DNA of 11,558 bases from Elusimicrobia bacterium CG08_land_8_20_14_0_20_59_10. GTDB taxonomy: Bacteria; Elusimicrobiota; Elusimicrobia; Elusimicrobiales; UBA9959. The first letter of the stretch is position 1, and each line of letters begins with the position of its first letter. Shown here piece after piece: positions 6,189 to 11,558 of the stretch. The position numbers were made by a program, and so were the translations under genes. Location of the stretch: the NCBI GenBank assembly GCA_002779045.1, contig PEXO01000166.1, forward strand, positions 1 to 11,558. Reading direction: 5' to 3'. The notes beneath the pieces are model-generated. The model saw only the letters and a list, made by a program, of their open reading frames with translations. It searched no databases and was not told the DNA's origin.

Positions 6189-8105
6189 TTATTTGAGAAA
6201 GTCTTTATAATTCCGCTTATCTATGAACAGCTCGAACCAGATGAGATAGTTAATTATACTCCAGAGCGGTCGCCCGTAGTCCCTCCTTCCGCTTTTATGT
6301 TCCTGCCAGATCCGCGTCACATAATCGGAATTGAAGATCCCGGCTTTTTTGAGAACCGCGGGGTTAAGGTACTGGTCGGCCAGGCCGCCGAGCCCTTTCA
6401 GGAACCAGAACGAATGCGGCATCTCCAGCCCCATGCCGCGCCGCCGGCATATTGCATCTGGCAGGAACGGGCGCATGGCCTCTTTTTCGACATAGCGCCC
6501 GGTAAAATTGCGGATGCGGTACCAGGGCGGGATCTTCGTGGCGAAATCCACCAGCAGCCGGTCGGTAAAAGGGAAGCGCGCCTCCACGGAATGCGCCATG
6601 AAGGTCCTGTCGTTCTTAACCATCAGGTCGCCGATAAAGAAGTACTTGAAATCGAGATGCGAGATCTTGTTCAGCTCGTCGTCGTACGGCAGCGCGTCGA
6701 ACATCTCCCTGAACAGCGAGGAGGTGGGCCGGTACGGCTGCGGGCCGAGAAGCTTTTCTTTTTGGGCGTCGGAGAAGACGTGCCGCCAGTAGAAATGCGA
6801 GCCGGGCACGTCCAGCTCAACGCCTTCGGTAAAGCGCTTGGCCAGGAAATCCGGACTTAATTTAGAATAATTCGCGGGCAGGCAGCTGGCGAGTCCGCGC
6901 AGCAAAGAGCGTACGGCCTGCGGGGCCAGGCGGCGGTACAGCTTGCGCACCTTATAGGCCAGATGCGTTTCATAGGCATTGTTCAACTCGTCACCGCCCT
7001 CCCCGGAAAGCAGCACCCGCACGAACTTCGAAGCCTCCTGCGCCAGCAGGTAGCTGGGGATGACGGCGCCGTCTCCGTTCGGCTCGTCAAGGCAGGCCAC
7101 GGACGCCCGCATGGCGCCCAGAACATCCTCCGCGTTCACCGTTATTTCGTGATGCACGGACCCGGCGTAGTCCGCCATCAGCCGCTGGTAGCGCGATTCG
7201 TCGAAGCTGGGTTCGTTCACCTTTATGGAGAAGGTGTGCAGTTCCCGGCTTTTATCCATCGCTTTTGCCATGCCCAGCATGGAGCTGGTGTCCACCCCTC
7301 CGGAGAGCGTCATCCCGGGCGGGGCGTCGGAGATGAGGTTGCGGCGCATGGAATCCATCATGGCTTCACGCAGCCCGGAAACGGCCTGGGGCAGGGTCAT
7401 CTCCCGGTCTATGGAGTAATCGAACCGGTAATATTCCTTCAGCGCCCTGGTCCCTTCGTTCAGGTCAATTTCCAGCAGATGCCCGCCGTCCAGCTCTTTA
7501 ACCTGCGTGAACGGGGTCCTTTCACCGGGGATATAAATGAGGGAGAAATAATGGAACATCGCCTCGCGGTCTATCTCCGGCCTGAAACAGTCCAGCTCCA
7601 GGAATGATTTTATCTCAGAGGAAAAGAACACCTGCCCGCCGTGGAACATGTAGAAGAGCGGGCGCATGCCGTACTGGTCGCGCACGAGATACACTTTGCG
7701 CTTTCCGGCGTCGTATATCGCCATGGCGAACATCCCGGAGAGATGCCGCAGGAAGTCTATGCCGAGCTCTTCGTAGAGATGCAGGACCAGCTCGGTGTCG
7801 CCGCCGGAGCGGAAGGCATATTTTTTATCCAGCGCGAAAGTCTCGCGCAGTTCCCGGAAATTCGTGACCTCGCCGTTATAGGCTATGCGGACTTTCCCGT
7901 CGGCGCTGCATACAGGGAGATCGCCGCGGTCGGACAGGTCCAGTATCCTCAGGCGGGTATTGCCCAGCATACAGTCCTTCCCCAGGAAGAAACCGGTGTG
8001 ATCCGGCCCGCGGTGACGCAGAATATGCGTCATCTTCTCGACCTGGGCACGCAGGGCGTCGGGAATGGGTTTGGCCGGGGAGATCAGCCCGGCTATGCCG
8101 CACAT
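6189..8105 (-). CDS. asnB: Asparagine synthetase, glutamine-hydrolysing
   Basis: This enzyme makes asparagine from aspartate, ATP and glutamine in the cytosol; relatives also amidate precursors in cell-surface or secondary-metabolite pathways. The start was set at MCGIAG so that Cys2 becomes the N-terminal nucleophile, 33 residues inside the longest open frame. The N-terminal glutaminase domain (about 2-210) has HRGPD (31-35), YNGE (77-80) and SGGDTE (100-105). The C-terminal synthetase domain carries the PPi loop SGGVDTSS (268-275), with Thr where many members have Ser. Length 638 fits the family. A GGAG lies 11 bases before the ATG. The small unknown ORF ends 35 bp upstream and is probably co-transcribed. 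No sugar-transferase or biosynthetic cluster surrounds it, so plain asparagine synthesis is the default reading. Confidence 0.93.
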   Translation of the reverse strand: MCGIAGLISPAKPIPDALRAQVEKMTHILRHRGPDHTGFFLGKDCMLGNTRLRILDLSDRGDLPVCSADGKVRIAYNGEVTNFRELRETFALDKKYAFRSGGDTELVLHLYEELGIDFLRHLSGMFAMAIYDAGKRKVYLVRDQYGMRPLFYMFHGGQVFFSSEIKSFLELDCFRPEIDREAMFHYFSLIYIPGERTPFTQVKELDGGHLLEIDLNEGTRALKEYYRFDYSIDREMTLPQAVSGLREAMMDSMRRNLISDAPPGMTLSGGVDTSSMLGMAKAMDKSRELHTFSIKVNEPSFDESRYQRLMADYAGSVHHEITVNAEDVLGAMRASVACLDEPNGDGAVIPSYLLAQEASKFVRVLLSGEGGDELNNAYETHLAYKVRKLYRRLAPQAVRSLLRGLASCLPANYSKLSPDFLAKRFTEGVELDVPGSHFYWRHVFSDAQKEKLLGPQPYRPTSSLFREMFDALPYDDELNKISHLDFKYFFIGDLMVKNDRTFMAHSVEARFPFTDRLLVDFATKIPPWYRIRNFTGRYVEKEAMRPFLPDAICRRRGMGLEMPHSFWFLKGLGGLADQYLNPAVLKKAGIFNSDYVTRIWQEHKSGRRDYGRPLWSIINYLIWFELFIDKRNYKDFLK

Positions 8106-8140
8106 AATGGAATCAGCTCCAGCATTAAGGTACGGGCCTC

Positions 8141-8413
8141 TTACGCCACCTTCACTTGTTTCCCCACCCAGATAAAGGCGGACGGCAGAACGATGCACTG
8201 GCACTTATCGCTCAGGATGGAGTTGTGTTCCGGCATGATATTCACAATGCCGTTGGTCCAGGAAACATAGCGTATATGCTCGGCCTCCAGCCACTCGTAG
8301 ACCCGGGGTCCCACGCGCGGCATGATGGTCCATACCACGGCATTGTCCCATGGTATCTCCTCGGTATTTGAGGAGAATTTCAGCTCGGGGATCTTGTTCG
8401 CAAGTGAAGCCAT
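8141..8413 (-). CDS. Small protein of unknown function upstream of asnB
   Basis: A 90-residue protein with no family I recognise. The start at 8413 is chosen because AAGGAG lies 5 bases before the ATG. The frame stays open further upstream (to a GTG at 8536), but that extension runs through a long palindrome and has no ribosome-binding site. The protein has an acidic N-terminal stretch (about 10-22), a central PRVGPRVYEWLEAEHIRYV segment suggesting a helix then a strand, a KCQC pair (about 71-74) and a hydrophobic end (LPSAFIWVG). There is no signal peptide. It is 35 bp upstream of asnB on the same strand, so the two are likely expressed together; any functional link is inference. The good ribosome-binding site and the sharp fit to the operon support it being real. 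Confidence 0.65.
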   Translation of the reverse strand: MASLANKIPELKFSSNTEEIPWDNAVVWTIMPRVGPRVYEWLEAEHIRYVSWTNGIVNIMPEHNSILSDKCQCIVLPSAFIWVGKQVKVA

Positions 8414-8436
8414 ATTGTCTCCTTCTCTGTACCCCG

Positions 8437-8616
8437 GCATCTTTGCCTTGAAGGGGTGACGGGGGTATGGGTTCGGCGGGTGCCCGCGCAGGCCGAGGCT
8501 TGCGTAAGCGCCGAGACCGAGCGGCAGCGCGGCCACGGTGTGGCCGATAGCGTGCCCGCCGGGCCCATACCCCCGCCACCCCGACCCCGCATCCCGCGGT
8601 CCGCATACAAAGATGC
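8437..8616. repeat. Long palindrome, possible structured RNA or repeat element
   Basis: Bases 8453-8483 pair with 8552-8582: 31 positions with 26 Watson-Crick pairs, 4 G-T pairs and one mismatch (A8459/C8576). The 68-nt loop holds CGGCCAC-GGT-GTGGCCG (8530-8546) and GCTT-GCGT-AAGC (8498-8509). Further out, GCATCTTTG (8437-8445) matches CAAAGATGC (8608-8616). The wobble pairs are G-U on the + strand but A-C mismatches on the - strand, so an RNA, if made, would fold better from the + strand. It lies just upstream of the small ORF. Together with the adjoining repeats it fills the gene-free stretch 8414-8721, where I see no coding region and no clear promoter. Confidence 0.65.
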
Positions 8617-8640
8617 AAGGCTATGCTAGTGCCGTATTAG
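8615..8640. repeat. Copy 1 of the rnpB-flanking repeat
   Basis: GCAAGGCTATGCTAGTGCCG plus TATTAG matches 8665-8690 at 24 of 26 positions, exactly 50 bp apart. GGC-TAT-GCT forms a three-pair mini-hairpin with one G-T pair. A partial copy (TATGCCGTATCAGGC) lies between at 8650-8664. Confidence 0.7.
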
Positions 8641-8664
8641 ACCTCTGGTTATGCCGTATCAGGC

Positions 8665-8713
8665 GCAAGGCTATGCCAGTGCCGTATCAGGGCCTATGGC
8701 CATCAGACGGCCA
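8665..8713. repeat. Copy 2 of the rnpB-flanking repeat
   Basis: Contains two hairpins with TAT loops, GGC-TAT-GCC (8669-8677) and GGCC-TAT-GGCC (8691-8701), then ACGGCCA. Over 45 bp (8669-8713) it matches 9278-9322 without gaps at 37 positions. It ends 8 bp from the RNase P RNA 3' end, with an AATTTTTT run between, so on the + strand it also resembles a terminator. Confidence 0.75.
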
Positions 8714-8721
8714 AATTTTTT

Positions 8722-9182
8722 AGACCGCGGACTGTACCCCGAATTCTGTCCGGCGCCTTACGGCGCTTGGGGGACCATTTATCTATTGCGGCCCACTCTG
8801 CGCTCCGCCCTAAGGCGTGGACGGGCTATCCGTAGCGCAAGTTTGGCCTTGCTTCAGGAGGGGCTTGCCCTGCCCCGTCCCTTGAAGGACGGGCGGTGCG
8901 CTCTTACCGCACCTTTTCACCCTTACCCCGCACCGTGGCCCGTGTCCCGAAGCCGGGAACTAAAACTACCGTTCCCAACCTAAGGATTGAAGCCACGGTG
9001 CGGGGCGGTATGTTCTCTGTGGCGCTGTCCGTCAGCCGGGGATATGGCCCCGGCCGCCCGGCCTATGTCCGCCCCTTTCCCCTTGCGGGGAAGCGGGGCG
9101 GCCTTGAACCGGCACCCTGCCCTGTGAAGTTCGGAAGTTCCTCCCCTCCCTTGCGGGAAGAGCGGTCCCCCGTCCGCGGTCT
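8722..9182 (-). ncRNA. rnpB: RNase P RNA (class A)
   Basis: This is the catalytic RNA of RNase P, which cuts tRNA 5' leaders. On the - strand, the 5' conserved region appears as GAGGAAcTTCCGAAC followed by CAGGGCAGGGTGCC. Then come GGTAAGGGTGAAAAGGTGCG with GGTAAGAGCGCACCG (the most diagnostic block), GAAGCAAGGCCAAA, AGGTAAATGG and the 3' ACAGAATTCGGGG. The ends are set by helix P1, AGACCGCGGAC (9172-9182) with GTCCGCGGTCT (8722-8732), extendable to 15 bp. The length of about 461 nt is long for the class (about 380 in E. coli). P2 appears as UUCCGAA/UUCGGGG, replacing the usual CCGG-based pairing. It lies downstream of the RNase HI-type gene, a familiar arrangement. No strong promoter is visible, so read-through or processing is possible. 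Confidence 0.95.
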
Positions 9183-9192
9183 AAAATATCCC

Positions 9193-9212
9193 GGATCCCT
9201 CTTGCGGGATCC
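9193..9212. other. Hairpin just upstream of rnpB
   Basis: GGATCCC and GGGATCC form a perfect 7-bp stem with a 6-base loop, ending about 10 bp before the rnpB 5' end. On the - strand it is followed by GGGATATTTT, a weak T-rich tail. It could be a weak terminator of the metF-to-RNase-H transcript, or a processing signal. Confidence 0.4.
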
Positions 9213-9265
9213 CCCCCTTCAGCGGGTCGAAGACCAAGCGCTGCGCGCGCCCTCGCCATGCGGGG

Positions 9266-9335
9266 GGAAAGTTCCTGGGCTATGCCCGTGCCGTATCAAG
9301 CGCTATGCGCATCGAACGGCCATCAGAAACTTTCC
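9266..9335. repeat. Copy 3 of the rnpB-flanking repeat, framed by inverted ends
   Basis: The core 9277-9322 has GGGC-TAT-GCCC (9277-9287) and GCGC-TAT-GCGC (9300-9310). It is bounded by GGAAAGTTCCTG (9266-9277) and CAGAAACTTTCC (9324-9335), inverted copies with one mismatch in 12, making a unit of about 70 bp. It sits between the RNase HI-type gene and rnpB, in the same orientation as copies 1 and 2. Confidence 0.7.
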
Positions 9336-9347
9336 GGCCAAAAATCC

Positions 9348-9830
9348 TCAAAAAAGCTCCGGCTGGTCATGCGCGGCATTTTCTTCGGCCAAAGCCCTGT
9401 CCACCGCCGGCGGCATGTTCCCGGCATTGTCCAGGATGCTGTTCACCAGCCGGTCCGCTTCCTTGTTCTTCTCGCGCGGCACATGGAAAACGGAAACCTT
9501 TTTAAAAGCGGCGGCCGCCTTGCGTATTCCCGCCATAAGGGCCGCCAGCGTCGCGTCCTTTATGCGGTATTCCCCGCTGAACTGCCGCACCAGCAATTCG
9601 GAATCGGAAAAGACAGCCAGTTCCTCAGCGCCCAGCAGCGCAGCGGCGGCCAGGGCCAGGCGCAGGCCGTTGTATTCGGCGAAGTTATTGGTGCAGCGCC
9701 CGAGATATTTCCCTTCCTCGCGGATAACGGAGCCGGCCCGGTCGAAGAACACCGCCGCACAGGCCCCGTATCCCGGGTTCCCGCGCGAACCACCGTCTAT
9801 GAATATCTTAAGCTTTTTCTCTTTCTTCAT
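9348..9830 (-). CDS. rnhA: Ribonuclease HI-type protein
   Basis: A 160-residue RNase H fold protein that cleaves the RNA strand of RNA/DNA hybrids. The four acidic active-site residues are visible: Asp12 in FIDGGSRGNPG, Glu52 in NNFAEYNGL, Asp76 in FSDSELLVRQ and Asp126 in REKNKEADRLVN. The form resembles the compact, reverse-transcriptase-like RNase HI group rather than E. coli RnhA. The tail (about 131-160) is Ala/Glu-rich and probably disordered. The ATG at 9830 overlaps the stop of the zinc-ribbon gene (ATGA), implying coupled translation; a longer frame to 9956 would run back through that gene and is rejected. rnpB follows about 165 bp downstream. Confidence 0.92.
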   Translation of the reverse strand: MKKEKKLKIFIDGGSRGNPGYGACAAVFFDRAGSVIREEGKYLGRCTNNFAEYNGLRLALAAAALLGAEELAVFSDSELLVRQFSGEYRIKDATLAALMAGIRKAAAAFKKVSVFHVPREKNKEADRLVNSILDNAGNMPPAVDRALAEENAAHDQPELF

Positions 9831-10573
9831 CCGTAAACCGTCCGTTCCAGGTATAACAGGCGCCGGCAATCGGCGCACACCGCGAACACGTCCCGCTTTC
9901 TCAGATCCACCATTTTTTGCGAGGTAAGGGCCATATGGCAGCCGCCGCAGGAACACTTGCCCGTATTGGGATCCTCGTGCGCCTGCGCCACGGCAAGCCC
10001 GGCGCGCCTGGCGCGCAGATGCTCGTATTTTTCAAGGAGTTCCGGAGCTATTGCCGCGGCAGCGGCGGCTCTCCGCCGGGCGGCTTCGGGAAGGCGCGCG
10101 TCCAGGTCCCTTTTTTCGGCCTCAAGTACCTCCACCTCCGCGCTATTCTTATCCTCCAAAGCCTTTATCTCCACCTTCATGTCCCGGTCCAGGACGGAAG
10201 CCTTGTCTATATCTTCCAGCAGCAGCAGCACTTCGGTCTCAAGGGCGTCCTTTTCTTTTTTGCCGGTCTCCATCTCGCTGAGCAGCGCCTTGAAAGCGTT
10301 GTTCTCCTTGATGGCGTTGAGATCGCGCTGATGCTTGCGCATTTTCTCATCGGCCTCCGCTATCCTCAGCTCCAGGTCCTTCTTTTTTACCTGGAGGGCT
10401 ATGAGCGCTTCTTTTGCTGCGCTCATGGCGTTCTTTTTCTCCTCCAGAGCGGAGTTCAGCGCGGCTATCTTCTCCGGGATCCCGGCCGCGCGCGCGGCCA
10501 GCGCGTCACCGGCCGTGTCCATCTTCTGGAGCTCCACCAGAGCCCTCACTTCCATAGTTTGCAAGAGGTCCAT
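9827..10573 (-). CDS. Coiled-coil protein with C-terminal C4 zinc ribbon (DUF164-type)
   Basis: A 248-residue protein. Residues about 10-190 form a long charged heptad-rich helical hairpin with a central AIKENNAFKALLSEM-like turn (87-101), typical of the family. The C-terminal zinc ribbon has CxCxxC (Cys207, 209, 212) and CADC (Cys233, 236), followed by RRLLYLE. Its role is not established; members are often predicted to bind nucleic acid, and they are repeatedly found next to RNase H and rnpB genes. It overlaps the downstream RNase HI-type gene by ATGA and starts 27 bp after metF. No ribosome-binding site precedes the ATG at 10573, but a perfect TATAAT lies 7 bp before it, so the message may be leaderless. 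An internal Met7 also lacks a site. Confidence 0.9.
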   Translation of the reverse strand: MDLLQTMEVRALVELQKMDTAGDALAARAAGIPEKIAALNSALEEKKNAMSAAKEALIALQVKKKDLELRIAEADEKMRKHQRDLNAIKENNAFKALLSEMETGKKEKDALETEVLLLLEDIDKASVLDRDMKVEIKALEDKNSAEVEVLEAEKRDLDARLPEAARRRAAAAAAIAPELLEKYEHLRARRAGLAVAQAHEDPNTGKCSCGGCHMALTSQKMVDLRKRDVFAVCADCRRLLYLERTVYG

Positions 10574-10580
10574 ATCAGTA

Positions 10581-10586
10581 ATTATA
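10581..10586 (-). promoter_or_regulatory. -10 element directly before the zinc-ribbon gene
   Basis: A perfect TATAAT on the - strand ends 7 bases before the ATG. A start point 7 bases downstream would be the A of the start codon itself. No good -35 is present at 16-18 bp; CTGACC lies only about 11 bp upstream. It sits in the short metF/zinc-ribbon gap. Confidence 0.4.
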
Positions 10587-10600
10587 TCAAAGCGTGCCGG

Positions 10601-11467
10601 TCAGCCGGGGCCGCCTTTCACATTTTTCAGTATAGCCAGCGCGGCGCGGCTGCGGTTGAGCGTATAAAGATGCAGACCCGGGGCGCCGTGCGCCAGCAGT
10701 TCGGCGGCCTGCGCCGAAGCGTGGTCCACACTGAACCGGAACAGGCTTTCCTTGTCGTCCGCCCACCGCTCAAGACCCGCGCGAAGCGTCTCCGGCACGG
10801 AAACCTTCATCATCTGCGTGAAATTGCTCAGCTGCTTATAACCCGTAATCGGCATCAGGCCGGGGATGACGGGAACGTTTATGCCTGCGGCGGAAATTTT
10901 ATCAAGGAACTTGAAATAATGCGCGTTCTCGAAGAAAAGCTGCGTTATAAGGTATTCGGTCCCGGCCTCCACTTTCAGCTTCAGATGCCGTATATCCTCC
11001 TCAAGCGTGGCGGCGTCCGGGTGCTTCTCCGGGTAACAGGCCCCCCCGAGCGAAAAATCCCCGGTGGCCTTGAGCTCCGCGACGAGCTGCGAGGCATAGC
11101 TGTAATCCCGCTTTGGCGGCAGGCCTTCGATGTTGTGGATGTCGCCGCGCAGCGCAAGGATGTTCTCCACGTTCAGCTCTTTAAGCCGGCGGCAGATCCC
11201 GGCTATCTCGGCGCGCGTATGCGCCACGCAGGTAAGATGCGCTACCGGCTCCAGGCCGAGCTCGGCCTTCAGCACCCCGGCCATAGCGACGGTACGGTAA
11301 GGAGTGGAGCCGCTGGACGAATTGGTTATTGAAACAAAATCCGGCCCGAGCTTTTTCAGCTCGCGGGCCGACTCAAAAAGCTTCTTCGCGTCCTCCTCCG
11401 TCTTCGGGGGGAAGAACTCGAAGGAAAAGAGCTTTTTTGCGGACTTCAGGCGTTCGGTAACCCTCAT
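10601..11467 (-). CDS. metF: 5,10-methylenetetrahydrofolate reductase
   Basis: A cytosolic FAD enzyme reducing methylene-THF to methyl-THF for methionine synthesis. The 288-residue TIM-barrel length fits the bacterial family. Motifs in order: SFEFFPPKT (15-23, containing the conserved catalytic Glu), SITNSSSG, HLTC (about 78-81), ENILALRGD (the flavin/folate loop), GGACYPEKHP, TQLFFEN, PVIPGLMPI and the closing GLHLYTLNRS. It is complete. The ATG at 11467 has only a weak GGA nearby; there is no better start, because FEFFPPK follows shortly. It appears to be first in a - strand cluster with the zinc-ribbon, RNase HI and rnpB genes, though a separate -10 lies before the zinc-ribbon gene. No methionine-synthase gene is in the window. 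Confidence 0.96.
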   Translation of the reverse strand: MRVTERLKSAKKLFSFEFFPPKTEEDAKKLFESARELKKLGPDFVSITNSSSGSTPYRTVAMAGVLKAELGLEPVAHLTCVAHTRAEIAGICRRLKELNVENILALRGDIHNIEGLPPKRDYSYASQLVAELKATGDFSLGGACYPEKHPDAATLEEDIRHLKLKVEAGTEYLITQLFFENAHYFKFLDKISAAGINVPVIPGLMPITGYKQLSNFTQMMKVSVPETLRAGLERWADDKESLFRFSVDHASAQAAELLAHGAPGLHLYTLNRSRAALAILKNVKGGPG

Positions 11468-11491
11468 TCCGGAATAGGCCTATGCACTTGA

Positions 11492-11558
11492 CTCCACCAA
11501 CCCCAACCGGTGGTACCAGCGGAGCGATGCAGACTGCTATATGTGGTAGGTAGTGGAG
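11492..11558. promoter_or_regulatory. Dyad symmetries upstream of metF
   Basis: CCGGTGGTACCAGCGG (11507-11522) is palindromic except for one base pair. Around it, CTCCAC (11492-11497) is inverted as GTGGAG (11553-11558) at the very window edge. The stretch could be an operator, a leader hairpin, or the start of another palindromic element. No S-box (SAM riboswitch) core is recognisable in the 91 bases available. Confidence 0.35.

Noticed and set aside
8414..8536. N-terminal extension of the small ORF upstream of asnB
   Set aside because: The extension lies in the long palindrome, begins with GTG and lacks a ribosome-binding site, while the ATG at 8413 has a strong one.
8437..8616. 6S RNA or SRP RNA (length about 180 nt, extended stem)
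   Set aside because: No SRP Alu or GGAAGGAAGCAGCC-type loop and no 6S-like central bubble; the stem is far too perfect for 6S.
8615..8713. CRISPR-like array
   Set aside because: Only two close copies and one partial, unequal units, no cas genes, and a further copy beyond rnpB.
8896..9927. 343-codon + strand frame across rnpB and the RNase HI gene
   Set aside because: It crosses a conserved RNA gene and an intact antisense protein gene; composition is low-complexity Pro/Arg/Ser.
9917..11332. 471-codon + strand frame opposite metF and the zinc-ribbon gene
   Set aside because: It spans two well-supported genes on the other strand and the gap between them, and has no family features.
11468..11558. 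SAM (S-box) riboswitch before metF
   Set aside because: The conserved S-box core and P1/P3 elements are not visible, although only 91 bases are available.

Overview
The window looks like chromosomal DNA from a GC-rich, probably Gram-negative bacterium with a class A RNase P RNA. Nothing here fixes the phylum. The gene set is mostly housekeeping, and no phage, plasmid, CRISPR or transposase gene is visible. I lean towards an uncultured-type lineage (Elusimicrobiota or a deltaproteobacterial-like group), but this is only an impression from gene style.

Layout: one gene runs on the + strand, a multi-PAS histidine-kinase-like protein whose 5' end lies outside the window (to 1763). Everything else lies on the - strand, so read from right to left. 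First comes metF, then a coiled-coil/C4 zinc-ribbon protein, an RNase HI-type nuclease and rnpB (RNase P RNA). Next are a repeat-rich intergenic stretch (8414-8721), a small unknown ORF, a glutamine-hydrolysing asparagine synthetase and a secreted protein with four Cys-His pairs, closed by an intrinsic terminator. A fresh promoter follows, driving a fold-type II PLP enzyme, a CpXC zinc protein and a short CCA-type tRNA nucleotidyltransferase. The two ATGA start/stop overlaps (2794 and 9830) mark tightly coupled pairs. Zinc-ribbon gene, RNase H gene and rnpB side by side is a known arrangement in other bacteria (for example actinobacteria).

The unexplained part is the non-coding DNA. (1) A 145-bp element with perfect 32-bp inverted ends sits exactly where the kinase-like gene and the tRNA nucleotidyltransferase gene converge, and both proteins look C-terminally short for their families. 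(2) A second long palindrome (31-bp stem, 68-nt loop) lies upstream of the small ORF. (3) Related direct repeats flank rnpB on both sides; two copies differ by paired changes that preserve a mini-hairpin with a TAT loop, which suggests selection on structure. I found no clearly new gene system. The repeats, the kinase lacking an ATPase domain and the Cys-His secreted protein deserve the second look.
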